DNA of 64,000 nucleotides, taken from positions 2,294,001 through 2,358,000 of the forward strand of contig NZ_CP150901.1 of the NCBI RefSeq assembly GCF_038050405.1. Direction: 5' to 3'. Made by a program: the position numbers and the translations under genes. Shown piece after piece: positions 49,175 to 57,404 of the stretch. The stretch is from Paraburkholderia sp. IMGN_8. GTDB lineage: Bacteria; Pseudomonadota; Gammaproteobacteria; Burkholderiales; Burkholderiaceae. The notes under the pieces were generated by a model. That model did no database searches, was not told the origin of the DNA, and worked only from the letters and a program-made list of their open reading frames with translations. The stretch's first letter is position 1, and each line of letters opens with the position of its first letter.

Positions 49175-49538
49175 TGCGATTTTCCTGTTGGTGCATCGAG
49201 GACGTACGCCCGCTCGCTTGCGCCGGCACGAATACCCGGGGTCGGCGGAGGTCTGATGTGTGCCTGCGAGCCCCAGTATGAAGGCGCCGTCGGCGCTGCG
49301 ACTTGCGCTGGTTTTCGGCCTTCTCCGCTTTTGCGCCCCCTTGTCGCGCCGGGTTTCCCGGCGCATCAGAACCGGAGCGATTCCTCCGAGGATGCCTACC
49401 GAGGCCAGTAAGATTTGGAGCGTCAGGCTCTCTCTCCGAGCTCCTGCCGGCATAGCGGTGCAATCTTCCGTGCCGACGCGCGGTATCCAGCCCTGACGAA
49501 CCGGCGATCGTCCCACGCACGCCGGCCACATCGGGTAA
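49175..49538. other. Gene-free stretch between GNAT and HAD genes
   Basis: About 360 bases. It holds a perfect 8-bp hairpin (49346-49353 gcgccggg and 49357-49364 cccggcgc, loop ttt) without a T-run. Frames of 78 codons (plus) and 127 codons (minus) overlap here but match no family and have no ribosome sites. Decayed DNA at the edge of the accessory patch is the simplest reading. Confidence 0.35.
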
Positions 49539-50249
49539 TCAAGCGCCCCGCGCTTCCGCCTCGACCGCATCAGCAAGCGCCGCCATTGTCGCGAACTTGA
49601 ACGTCGGCGTCGCGACCTCAGAAGGCGTCGGCGTCGCGCCGAAACCCTTCATACCCTGCCGGCGTTCGATCCAGCACGTCGAATAACCCAGCCCGGTTGC
49701 CACGCCGATGTCGTGGTACTGGCTCTGCGCCGTATGCAGGATCTCGCCGAACTTGTAGCCGAACGCCGCTTGGCGCCCACGGTTGTACGCAAAGAATTGC
49801 GGATCGGGTTTGGCGACACCGGTCTCGTCGCACGTCACCGTGTCGTCGAACGGATCGCCGAGCGTATAGGCATAGGACGAAAGCGCCACGCGGTCGGCGT
49901 TCGTCATGGCCACCAGGCGAAAGTGTTTGCGCAGGCGTTTGAGCGCGTCGACGGAATCGCTGAATGCGGGCCAATCGAGCACATCGCGCTGGAACGCCGC
50001 GGCGGTTTGTGCATCGCCGGGCAGGGCCAACTCTTTTGCGAGCGACAAATAAACATTCGCCATCTCCTTACTCGAACGGCCCGGATGTTTTTCGCGGCCA
50101 CGCATGTAGGGCTGAAAGATCTGGTCATCGGTCAGATCCTTTGCCGCGTTGCCGCCAAGCCGGCGCACCGAGGCGAGAACCCCGGTTTCAAAGTCGATCA
50201 GCGTACCGACGACGTCGAAAGTCAGAACCTTGAATTGAGTCAGTTTCAT
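49539..50249 (-). CDS. HAD-superfamily hydrolase, haloacid-dehalogenase type II
   Basis: The 236-residue protein fits type II haloacid dehalogenases: motif I LTFDVVGTLIDFE with nucleophile Asp11, motif II LVAMTNADR, motif III Lys in TGVAKPDPQFFAYN and motif IV in AQSQYHDIGVATGLG. In characterised L-2-haloacid dehalogenases motif I is DxYGT; here it is DVVGT, so the Tyr is replaced and activity on halo-acids is uncertain. It is divergent from a LysR gene 134 bases away that likely controls it. A second, more typical HAD gene is at 61598-62266. Confidence 0.82.
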   Translation of the reverse strand: MKLTQFKVLTFDVVGTLIDFETGVLASVRRLGGNAAKDLTDDQIFQPYMRGREKHPGRSSKEMANVYLSLAKELALPGDAQTAAAFQRDVLDWPAFSDSVDALKRLRKHFRLVAMTNADRVALSSYAYTLGDPFDDTVTCDETGVAKPDPQFFAYNRGRQAAFGYKFGEILHTAQSQYHDIGVATGLGYSTCWIERRQGMKGFGATPTPSEVATPTFKFATMAALADAVEAEARGA

Positions 50250-50383
50250 TTCGTAATCCTTTGAAGTCCGTAAGTCATGTTCAGTGAATGACGCACCGCA
50301 CTACCGCGCGTTTCACAAAAATATACGGGGCGATCTTATTGACAGCAATTCCCTAATTGTTGGACCTGGCATAACATGAAGTT

Positions 50384-51355
50384 ATGCCCAGTCTCCGCAG
50401 AAAACTACCCAGCGCGAACGCATTGTTCGTCTTCGAAGCCGCCGCCCGTTGTGGCAATTTCACGCGCGCCGCGCAGGAGTTGTACGTCAGTCAACCGGCT
50501 GTCAGCAGAATGCTCGCGCGCATGGAGGATCATCTCGGCGTGCAGTTGTTCGAGCGCGTGCGCGGCGGGATTGAACTGACGGAAAACGGCAAGATCCTCT
50601 ACCGCAAGATCAGTGACGGATTTGGAGGAATAGAAGACGCGATCCGCGAAATCGAAGCGCGCGCCACCGGTGTGGAAACCGTCACGCTATCGGTATCCAC
50701 AGCGTTCACCACGCACTGGCTGATGCCGCGGCTGAACCGCCTCAATCAGGCGTTCCCGTCGATCGATCTGCGCTTCCAGCTGATTTCAGGGCGTATCGGC
50801 GGCCCGCTCGTCGACGTCGATCTCGGCATGCGCTTCCTGAAGGACGAGGAATTCGACGCCAACAGCGCGCTCGTGATGCCCGAGACGCTGCTGCCCGTAT
50901 GCAACCCTCGCTATTACGTACAGATGCAGCAGGATGCCGGCCGCGAAAAAGGCGACACGGTGATCGTCATGGACGACGAAGAACGCGGCTGGCACGAGCG
51001 CTTTACGGCGTTCGCGGAACATCGGCGGCGTGCGGCGCACATGCTGAGTTTCAACGACTACGCAATCGTCGTACAGGCCGCCTTGCTCGGCCAGGGCGTC
51101 GCGCTCGGCTGGCTCAACGTGGTGGCGCACTGGTTGTGCGAAGGCGCGCTGTTGCCGGCCGAAAACGAAATCATCGTGACGAACCGGCGCTTCTGTGTCG
51201 TGTCGCCACCCAATCGGCCGATGCGGCCGATCGTGGCAAGCTTGCGCGACTGGATCATCGAAGAAACGCGGGCGGATATGCACAAGGTCGATCGCACGCA
51301 CCCGGCGCTCGGCATCCGCGCCGCGCTAAAAAAAGCCGGACTGGTGCTCGACTGA
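50384..51355 (+). CDS. LysR-type regulator, GcvA-like
   Basis: The 323-residue protein has the GcvA-branch helix-turn-helix (LPSANALFVFEAAARCGNFTRAAQEL, VSQPAVSRMLARMEDHLGVQLFERV) and effector domain (LSVSTAFTTHWLMPRLNRL, LLGQGVALGWLNVVAHWL). It is divergent from the HAD gene and converges, with a 30-base overlap, on the AraC gene ending the ABC/oxidase operon, so it could control either. Effector unknown. Confidence 0.85.
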   Translation: MPSLRRKLPSANALFVFEAAARCGNFTRAAQELYVSQPAVSRMLARMEDHLGVQLFERVRGGIELTENGKILYRKISDGFGGIEDAIREIEARATGVETVTLSVSTAFTTHWLMPRLNRLNQAFPSIDLRFQLISGRIGGPLVDVDLGMRFLKDEEFDANSALVMPETLLPVCNPRYYVQMQQDAGREKGDTVIVMDDEERGWHERFTAFAEHRRRAAHMLSFNDYAIVVQAALLGQGVALGWLNVVAHWLCEGALLPAENEIIVTNRRFCVVSPPNRPMRPIVASLRDWIIEETRADMHKVDRTHPALGIRAALKKAGLVLD

Positions 51356-51772
51356 GCGCTCGGCATTCATCGGCGCAACTGGCGCCGCTGCTCTCGTCCC
51401 CCGTTTTGTGCTGGGCACGGACTGCATGCCGCCATGCGTCGCCGTGTTCGCCGCCGCGCGCTCGATAAACATGCTGGGCGTCATTCCGCAGCATCGTTTG
51501 AAATGGCGGCCGAAGTGGCTCTGATCGAAGAAGCCGACCTCGGTCGCGACGACGGATCCGGGCACGCCTTCGAGCAACAACGTCTGCGCGCGTTGAATCC
51601 GCAGGCCGCACAGATACCGGTACGGCGACGATCCGTACTGCTGGCGGAACACGGTCGCAAACCGCGAAACGCTGAGGGCGGACAGCTCGGCAAGCTGCGC
51701 GAGCGTCACCGGCTCCGCGAAATGAGCTTCGATAAATGCCCGGGCAGCATTGAGCGTGATGGACTGTTTCAT
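51326..51772 (-). CDS. HTH-only AraC family regulator at the end of the ABC/oxidase operon
   Basis: The 148-residue protein consists of the AraC DNA-binding domain (about 8-108: IEAHFAEPVTLAQLAELSALSVSRF, YLCGLRIQRAQTLLLEGVPGSVVATEVGFFDQSHFGRHF) plus an unstructured tail; the usual N-terminal sensor domain is absent. Its ATG overlaps the stop of the FAD-oxidoreductase gene (ATGA), so it is translated with the operon and may regulate it like SoxS or MarA, by amount rather than by ligand. Its 3' end overlaps the convergent LysR gene by 30 bases. Confidence 0.83.
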   Translation of the reverse strand: MKQSITLNAARAFIEAHFAEPVTLAQLAELSALSVSRFATVFRQQYGSSPYRYLCGLRIQRAQTLLLEGVPGSVVATEVGFFDQSHFGRHFKRCCGMTPSMFIERAAANTATHGGMQSVPSTKRGTRAAAPVAPMNAERSVEHQSGFF

Positions 51773-52947
51773 GACGTCGCGATTTCGGAATGGGCGGCCG
51801 GGCGCTTCGCAAAACGCGCGATGGAAAACGCGTCGAGCGGAATCGGCGTGCTGCCTGTGTCGGCCAGTTCGGCCAGCGTCTCGCCTACCCCCGGGCCGAT
51901 CTGGAAACCCGAGCCGCAGAAGCCGAACGCGTAGTACAGGCCGTCCACCTTGCTGCTCGGTCCGATCACCGGCTCGCCGTCGGGCAGATAACTCTCCACG
52001 CCGCTCCAGACGCGAATCACATGCAGCGGCGCCATCGCGGGCACGAGGCGGCGCAGCTGCGCCAGTTGACGCACGGTGTTGCGCGGCACGACCGAAGCGC
52101 GAGACGTGGCGGCATCCGCCGGGCCACCGGGACCGCCGCCGAGAATGATGTTGCCGCGCGGAATCTGGCGGAAATAGATGCTCTCTTCCTTCACCGACGT
52201 GAAGACCCCCATCGACGACCTGAACACATACGGCACAGGCTCCGTGACGGCCATTTGCGGCCCGCTGGCGGTCAGCGGCACGGATTCGCCGAACTGCTCG
52301 CTAAGCCGGTTCGCCCAGGCGCCTGCGCAGATCACCAGTTGCGCCGCGCGATAGACGTCGCCGCGCGCGCTCTCCACGCGAAACCGGTCACCGTCCTTTT
52401 CGACCCGGACGATCTCCGTGTTCTCCACGATCCGCGCGCCCAGACGTGCAGCCGCCCGGCCGAACGCCGGCGCGGCGAGACGCGGGTTCGCGTGGCCGTC
52501 GAGCGGCGAAATCGACGCCGCCAGCACCTCGCGCCCGAGGAACGGAAAGCGCCGGAACATCGCTTCGCCGTGCAGCACTTCGAGCTCGAGACCATACGCG
52601 CGCGCGTCGATCGCGTACTGGTCGAAATTCTCCACGTCCTTCTGGTGGTAGCACACGCGCGTATGGCCCGACGGCAGGAACTCGATGTCCTCGCCGAGCA
52701 GCGCCGCGGAGCGGTGCCAGGTCCGCAGCGCGCGGTTCGCCATCGCCAGTTGCGGCAGCGCGCGGCCTTGCCGGCGAATCCCGCCGAAGTTCACACCGCT
52801 CGCCTGTTGCCCGGTGAGTCCACGTTCGAGCAGAATCACCGAACGGTTGCGCTGACGCAGGAAGAATGCGGTGCTCGTCCCCATGATGCCGCCGCCGATC
52901 ACGATCACATCGGCCTCGGTTGCGTTCGTTGCGTTCGTCGCGCTCAT
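51769..52947 (-). CDS. FAD-dependent oxidoreductase, DAO family, opine-oxidase beta-subunit-like
   Basis: The 392-residue protein is a D-amino-acid-oxidase-fold enzyme: VIVIGGGIMGTSTAFFLRQRN (FAD, near 14-34), SGVNFGGIRRQG, LVICAGAWANRL and a C-terminal FGFCGSGFQIGPGVGETLAELA. OoxB, HcnC, and the beta subunit of D-hydroxyproline dehydrogenase are of this type and oxidise a secondary or primary amine. The next two upstream genes encode the matching alpha-like and 2Fe-2S subunits, all with overlapping ends, so a heterotrimeric dehydrogenase is inferred. The substrate cannot be read from the sequence. Confidence 0.82.
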   Translation of the reverse strand: MSATNATNATEADVIVIGGGIMGTSTAFFLRQRNRSVILLERGLTGQQASGVNFGGIRRQGRALPQLAMANRALRTWHRSAALLGEDIEFLPSGHTRVCYHQKDVENFDQYAIDARAYGLELEVLHGEAMFRRFPFLGREVLAASISPLDGHANPRLAAPAFGRAAARLGARIVENTEIVRVEKDGDRFRVESARGDVYRAAQLVICAGAWANRLSEQFGESVPLTASGPQMAVTEPVPYVFRSSMGVFTSVKEESIYFRQIPRGNIILGGGPGGPADAATSRASVVPRNTVRQLAQLRRLVPAMAPLHVIRVWSGVESYLPDGEPVIGPSSKVDGLYYAFGFCGSGFQIGPGVGETLAELADTGSTPIPLDAFSIARFAKRPAAHSEIATS

Positions 52948-54314
52948 TCGCTCACCTCCTCGACAAGCGCCACGGGCAACGGCTTGACAGGCGCCTGCCC
53001 GCGCAGCCGTCCCACCGAGGACAACGGCACCGACGCCGCCGCCGCGATAACCTCAGCGCCCGCGTGGCCGCAATAGCGTCCCTGGCAGCGCCCCATGCCG
53101 ACGCGCGAAAACGCCTTCGCGCGATTGGCCTCCTGCGCGCCGGTCTCACGCACAACGCGGCGCAATTCGCCCGCGGTAATCGCCTCGCAGCGGCAGACGA
53201 TCGTGTCGTCCGGGATCGACGCGGCGAATTTCGCCGGCCACGGAAAGGCTTCCCGCAAACCCGCGGCAAAGCGCGTGAAGCGGGCGAGTTCCGCGCGCAA
53301 GCGCTCGACACCCTCGACTCGCATGCCGTGGTCGTGCATCGCCGCGAGCGCTGCAAGACGGCCCGAACGTTCAGCGGCATCCGCGCCGCGAACCCGTGCG
53401 CCATCGCCCGCCAGGTAGATGCCCTTCAGGCTGCTGCGGCCGTCCGTGTCGATTTGCGGCAGCCATTGCTGAGTGCTGTCGTCGAACAGAAACCGGCAAC
53501 CCGCGAGGTCCGCAAGCTGTGTTTCGGGACGCAGGTGATAACCGAGCGCGACGGCCTCGCACGCGACCTCGAAGCGCTCGCCGCTGCGCAACGCGACTTC
53601 GACGCCGCTCACGCCGTCTTGCGGCGAACCCTTGATTTCGATCGGCTGCACCCCGCGATGAACCGGCACACGCGCCTGCGCCAGTACGCGTGTCAACGCA
53701 ATACCCTTTCGGAGCGCGGAAGGAATCGCCAGCAGGCGGGGCAACGCGGCAACGCGCTGGATGAACGTCGACGTATCGAGCACCGCGGCTACCTGCGCGC
53801 CTGCCTTCACGTATTGCGCGGCGACGAGATACAGCAGCGGGCCGCTGCCCATCATCACGGTGCGTGCGCCGATCGCACAGCCCTGCGATTTCAGCGCGAC
53901 CTGCGCGCCGCCCAGGCTGTAAGTGCCGGCGAGATGCCAGCCCTTGACCGGCATCAGCCGATCCGTCGCGCCGCTGCAAACGATAAGAGAATCGAACGCG
54001 AGCGTCCGGTACTGCGTCCCGCTCACCAGATGCACGGTGTTCGGCGTGATGTTCCAGACCAATGTCTCCGGCAGATAGTCGAGCTTGCCCTTGAGCGCAT
54101 CGAAGCTCTGATGCAATGCAGCGGCACGCGCGGCCTCGGTGCCGTATAGCGTCTCGTAGCTGCGCGAAAACCCTTCCGGTTGCCGCCGGTAGATCTGGCC
54201 GCCGTCGCGCCGCCCTTCGTCGATGACCGTGGGCCGCAGCCCCGCTTCGACCAGCGCCTGCGCCGCGCGCACACCCGCCGGCCCGGTGCCGATGATGACT
54301 ACACGCGGGGCCAT
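52944..54314 (-). CDS. NAD(P)/FAD oxidoreductase with BFD-like 2Fe-2S tail, opine-oxidase alpha-subunit-like
   Basis: The 456-residue protein has a pyridine-nucleotide-disulphide oxidoreductase fold: VVIIGTGPAGVRAAQALVEAG (FAD, 5-25), a second nucleotide motif MMGSGPLLYLVAAQYVKAG and GIYLAGDGARVRGADAA. The C-terminal domain has VCRCEAITAGELRRVV and GMGRCQGRYCG, the four-Cys pattern of the BFD-like 2Fe-2S domain found in OoxA, HcnB and the hydroxyproline dehydrogenase alpha subunit. The frame extends upstream to 54443 but ATG 54314 begins the FAD motif and overlaps the ferredoxin gene by only 16 bases. It would pass electrons from the beta subunit to the iron-sulphur centres. Confidence 0.85.
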   Translation of the reverse strand: MAPRVVIIGTGPAGVRAAQALVEAGLRPTVIDEGRRDGGQIYRRQPEGFSRSYETLYGTEAARAAALHQSFDALKGKLDYLPETLVWNITPNTVHLVSGTQYRTLAFDSLIVCSGATDRLMPVKGWHLAGTYSLGGAQVALKSQGCAIGARTVMMGSGPLLYLVAAQYVKAGAQVAAVLDTSTFIQRVAALPRLLAIPSALRKGIALTRVLAQARVPVHRGVQPIEIKGSPQDGVSGVEVALRSGERFEVACEAVALGYHLRPETQLADLAGCRFLFDDSTQQWLPQIDTDGRSSLKGIYLAGDGARVRGADAAERSGRLAALAAMHDHGMRVEGVERLRAELARFTRFAAGLREAFPWPAKFAASIPDDTIVCRCEAITAGELRRVVRETGAQEANRAKAFSRVGMGRCQGRYCGHAGAEVIAAAASVPLSSVGRLRGQAPVKPLPVALVEEVSE

Positions 54315-54613
54315 ACACCCTCCCCGGCAGCGGCCAGTTTCGTGACGATCGACATCCCCGGCACGGCGGGCGTACTGCAAGCGCGAATACGCTCGCCTGC
54401 CGTCGTCCAGACCCAGCAGTCCTGGCATGCGCCCATCAGACAAAAACCGGCACGGCGGCCGTCGCCGAATTCGGAATCGCGCAACGTCGTCACGCCGGTC
54501 AGCAGCGCGACCATCAGCGTGTCGCCCTCGGCGGCCTGCTGCACGACGCCGTCCACCGTGATCGGAAAGGTCTTGCGGCCCGTCTCCGCGACCCGTACAA
54601 ATCGTCCGTTCAT
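54299..54613 (-). CDS. Small 2Fe-2S protein, opine-oxidase gamma / HcnA-like
   Basis: The 104-residue protein is a plant-type-ferredoxin-like subunit: ITVDGVVQQAAEGDTLMVALLTG then Cys58, Cys63, Cys66 (GFCLMGACQDCWV) and Cys79 (RACST), the C-x4-C-x2-C-x12-C spacing of one 2Fe-2S cluster. HcnA and the gamma subunits of OoxABC-type dehydrogenases look like this. Its start overlaps the ATPase gene's stop (ATGA) and its end overlaps the alpha-like subunit gene, so the subunits are made together. Confidence 0.83.
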   Translation of the reverse strand: MNGRFVRVAETGRKTFPITVDGVVQQAAEGDTLMVALLTGVTTLRDSEFGDGRRAGFCLMGACQDCWVWTTAGERIRACSTPAVPGMSIVTKLAAAGEGVWPRV

Positions 54614-56460
54614 GCCGGGGTCGCCTCTGCGGTTTGCAAGCGGTTCAATTCGGCCACCGGATGATGGCAAAGAATCTCCGCGCCCGAAGGCAGCTTCTTC
54701 AGCGACGGCGGCGTCAGATTGCACATTCCGTCGATTCGCACCGGACAGCGCGCGCTGAACGAGCACAACTCGGGAATGTCGGCATTCGGCCCCAGCGGCG
54801 GCAAAGCGGCCGCGCCAATCTCGCGGCGCGCGTCGAGCCAGCCGGGCTTAAGCGCAGGAACGGAATCGACCAGCAGCTCCGTGTACGGGTGATACGGCGG
54901 CGCCGCGAGCACGTCGCGCTGCCCGGCTTCCACGCGACGCCCCGCGTACAGCACGATCACTTCGTCGCAGATCGCGCGCACGGTCGAGATATCGTGGCTG
55001 ATGAACATGTACGACACGCCGATCTCGCGCCGCAGTTCACCCAGCAAGTCGAGGATCGCCGCGCCGACCACGGTATCGAGCGCGGAGGTCACCTCGTCGC
55101 ACAGGATCAACGCCGGATCGGCGGCGAGTGCGCGCGCCAGATTCACGCGCTGCTTCTGACCGCCGGACAGACCGGCAGGCGTGCGCGTCGCGATCGATGC
55201 CGGCAGCTTGACGAGATCGAGCAGTTCCAGCATGCGTTTCTTTGCGGCCGAGCCACTCAGGTGGTGATAAAACGCGAGCGGCCGGCCGAGGATATCGGCG
55301 ATCGAATGGCTCGGGTTCAGCGCGGTGTCGGCGTTCTGAAACACGATCTGGATCTGCCGGTACTGTTCCGGCGTGCGCTGCGACAGTTGCGCGGGCAGCG
55401 GCTTGCCGTTGAACAGAACCTCGCCGCGAGCGCGATCGACGAGGCCCGCCACCACCCGCGCCAGCGTCGTCTTGCCGGAGCCGGATTCGCCGATCACACC
55501 GAGCGTGCGGCCGCGCGGGATCGACAGACTGACGTCGTCGAGCACCCGCACCGCGGGTACGCCCTCGCTGTCCAGCCTTCCGTAACCCGCCGCGAGGCCG
55601 CGAATTTCGAGCAGCGGCGGCAGCACGCGGCCGGTTTTATCGGCCAGCGTGTCGAACTCCATTTCCGGGCGGCGCGTTGCGGCGAGCAGTTGGCGCGTGT
55701 AGGCATCGACGGGCGCGTCGAGCACTTGCGCGACCGCGCCGTTCTCCTTCACCGCGCCGCCGTTCAACACGACAATGCGGTCGGCCATTTGCGCGACCAC
55801 CGCGAGATCGTGCGAGACATACACGGCGGTCGTGCCGAGTTCGCGCACCACTTTCTTGAACGCCGCGAGCACTTCGATCTGCGTGGTGACGTCGAGCGCG
55901 GTGGTCGGCTCGTCGAACACGACGACGGCCGGATCGGTAATCAGCGCCATCGCGGCCATCAGCCGCTGTAACTGGCCGCCCGACACCTGGTGCGGATAGC
56001 GATCACCGATCGTCTGCGGCGCGGGTAGCGTCAGCGTGCGGAACAGGTCGATCGCCTTGGCGCGCGCGGCGTCTTTTGTCATCAGGTGATGCAGCAAGGC
56101 CGGCTCGGTGACCTGATCCATGATCGTGCGCGCCGGGTTGAAACCGGCCGACGCGCTCTGCGCGACATACGCCACCGTCCGCGCCCGCAACGCGCGACGG
56201 CCGTTCGCGTCGAGCGACAGCACCTCCACGTCGCCGACTCGCACCGAACCGCCGCTGATCGAACAACCGGCTCGCGCATAGCCGAGCAGCGACAACGCGA
56301 CGGTCGTCTTGCCCGAACCGGACTCGCCGATCAGCGCGAGCACCTCACCCTTCTTCACCGAAAAATCGACACCCTTGACGATCTCGGTCACGGGACCCGG
56401 CGCCGCACCCGCGACGACTCGCAGGCCCTTCACTTCAATCATGTCGTGAGCCGCCATCAC
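54610..56460 (-). CDS. Fused two-domain peptide/opine ABC transporter ATPase (DppD-DppF type)
   Basis: The 616-residue protein contains two complete ABC ATPases. Domain 1 (about 5-265) has Walker A GESGSGKTT, signature VSGGQLQRLM and Walker B VVFDEPTT. Domain 2 (about 290-560) has Walker A GESGSGKTT, signature LSGGQKQRVNLAR and Walker B LILCDEVTS. The C-terminus has the oligopeptide-type CSFSARCPVRIDGMC Cys cluster, which in DppD can ligate an iron-sulphur centre. In many species these are two proteins. Start ATG 56460 overlaps the permease stop (56457). Confidence 0.9.
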   Translation of the reverse strand: MMAAHDMIEVKGLRVVAGAAPGPVTEIVKGVDFSVKKGEVLALIGESGSGKTTVALSLLGYARAGCSISGGSVRVGDVEVLSLDANGRRALRARTVAYVAQSASAGFNPARTIMDQVTEPALLHHLMTKDAARAKAIDLFRTLTLPAPQTIGDRYPHQVSGGQLQRLMAAMALITDPAVVVFDEPTTALDVTTQIEVLAAFKKVVRELGTTAVYVSHDLAVVAQMADRIVVLNGGAVKENGAVAQVLDAPVDAYTRQLLAATRRPEMEFDTLADKTGRVLPPLLEIRGLAAGYGRLDSEGVPAVRVLDDVSLSIPRGRTLGVIGESGSGKTTLARVVAGLVDRARGEVLFNGKPLPAQLSQRTPEQYRQIQIVFQNADTALNPSHSIADILGRPLAFYHHLSGSAAKKRMLELLDLVKLPASIATRTPAGLSGGQKQRVNLARALAADPALILCDEVTSALDTVVGAAILDLLGELRREIGVSYMFISHDISTVRAICDEVIVLYAGRRVEAGQRDVLAAPPYHPYTELLVDSVPALKPGWLDARREIGAAALPPLGPNADIPELCSFSARCPVRIDGMCNLTPPSLKKLPSGAEILCHHPVAELNRLQTAEATPA

Positions 56461-57404
56461 GCACCTCCTTGACCACGGCCACGGCGCCGCAGGTTGTCGA
56501 TCAGCAGATTCATGCCGATGGTCAGCGTCGCGATCGCGACGGCCGGCATCAATACGGCAGGTGCGCCCTCGGACAAGCCGCCGATGTTTTCGCGCACCAG
56601 CGAACCCCAGTCGGCGTTCGGCGGTTGCACGCCGAGGCCGAGGAAACTCAGCCCGCTGAGCAGCAGGACGATGAACACGAAGCGCAGGCCGAAATCGGTG
56701 AGCATCGGATGGATCATGTTCGGCAGCACTTCGACACGCGCGATGTAGAAGATCCCCTCGCCGCGCGCTCGCGCCACCTGCACGTATTCGAGGCCCATCA
56801 GGTTCACCGCCAGCGAGCGCGAAATACGGAAGGCGCCGGGAATATAGGCCAGCGCGGCGACGGTCGTCAGCATCGGGATCGACGAACCGAACGCGGCAAT
56901 CACGACAAGCGCGAGTATCTTGCTCGGAATCGAAATGAGCGCGTCGAACAGGCGGCTCAGGATCTCGTCGACCCAGCGTCCGGACACGGCCGCCAGCAGA
57001 CCGAAAAACGTGCCGATCACGCTGGCAAGCACGGCCGCCGCCAGCGCGAGGCCGACTGTGTAGCGCGCGCCGTAGAGAATCCGGCTCAGCATGTCGCGGC
57101 CGAGATAGTCGGTGCCGAGCGGATAGGCCGCGCTGTAGGTGCCGAAAATCTCCGTCGACGTGAGCGCACCGCCTTTGTACGGCGCGACCAGCGGCCCGAT
57201 GAACGCAACGATCAGCCAGAAGGCCACCAGCGCGAGGCCGATCAGGCCCAGCACGGAGAAGCGGTGAACCAGCCGTTTGAACACGCCTTGTTGCAGCGCT
57301 GCCGCGTCTGCTACCGGCGGCTCGACGACGAGCTCGTCGCGGCTCACGTCGTACAGTTCCGTGCCGGCGTGAGGCACGTGGGGGTTGGTAGGTCGGCTCA
57401 TCAT
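56457..57404 (-). CDS. Peptide/opine ABC transporter permease (DppC type)
   Basis: The 315-residue protein has a cytoplasmic N-terminus of about 50 residues, a first membrane helix (VLGLIGLALVAFWLIVAFIGPLVAP), the DppC loop YPLGTDYLGRDMLSRILYGARY and the permease coupling motif EYVQVARARGEGIFYIARVEVLPN before the last helices. It pairs with the DppB-type protein. ATG 57404 overlaps the dppB stop. The longer minus-strand frame to 58142 is out of context and ignored. Confidence 0.9.
   Translation of the reverse strand: MMSRPTNPHVPHAGTELYDVSRDELVVEPPVADAAALQQGVFKRLVHRFSVLGLIGLALVAFWLIVAFIGPLVAPYKGGALTSTEIFGTYSAAYPLGTDYLGRDMLSRILYGARYTVGLALAAAVLASVIGTFFGLLAAVSGRWVDEILSRLFDALISIPSKILALVVIAAFGSSIPMLTTVAALAYIPGAFRISRSLAVNLMGLEYVQVARARGEGIFYIARVEVLPNMIHPMLTDFGLRFVFIVLLLSGLSFLGLGVQPPNADWGSLVRENIGGLSEGAPAVLMPAVAIATLTIGMNLLIDNLRRRGRGQGGA

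Noticed and set aside
48476..49576. A 366-codon minus-strand frame spanning the GNAT gene
   Set aside because: Most of it is antisense to the acetyltransferase, and the rest matches no family.
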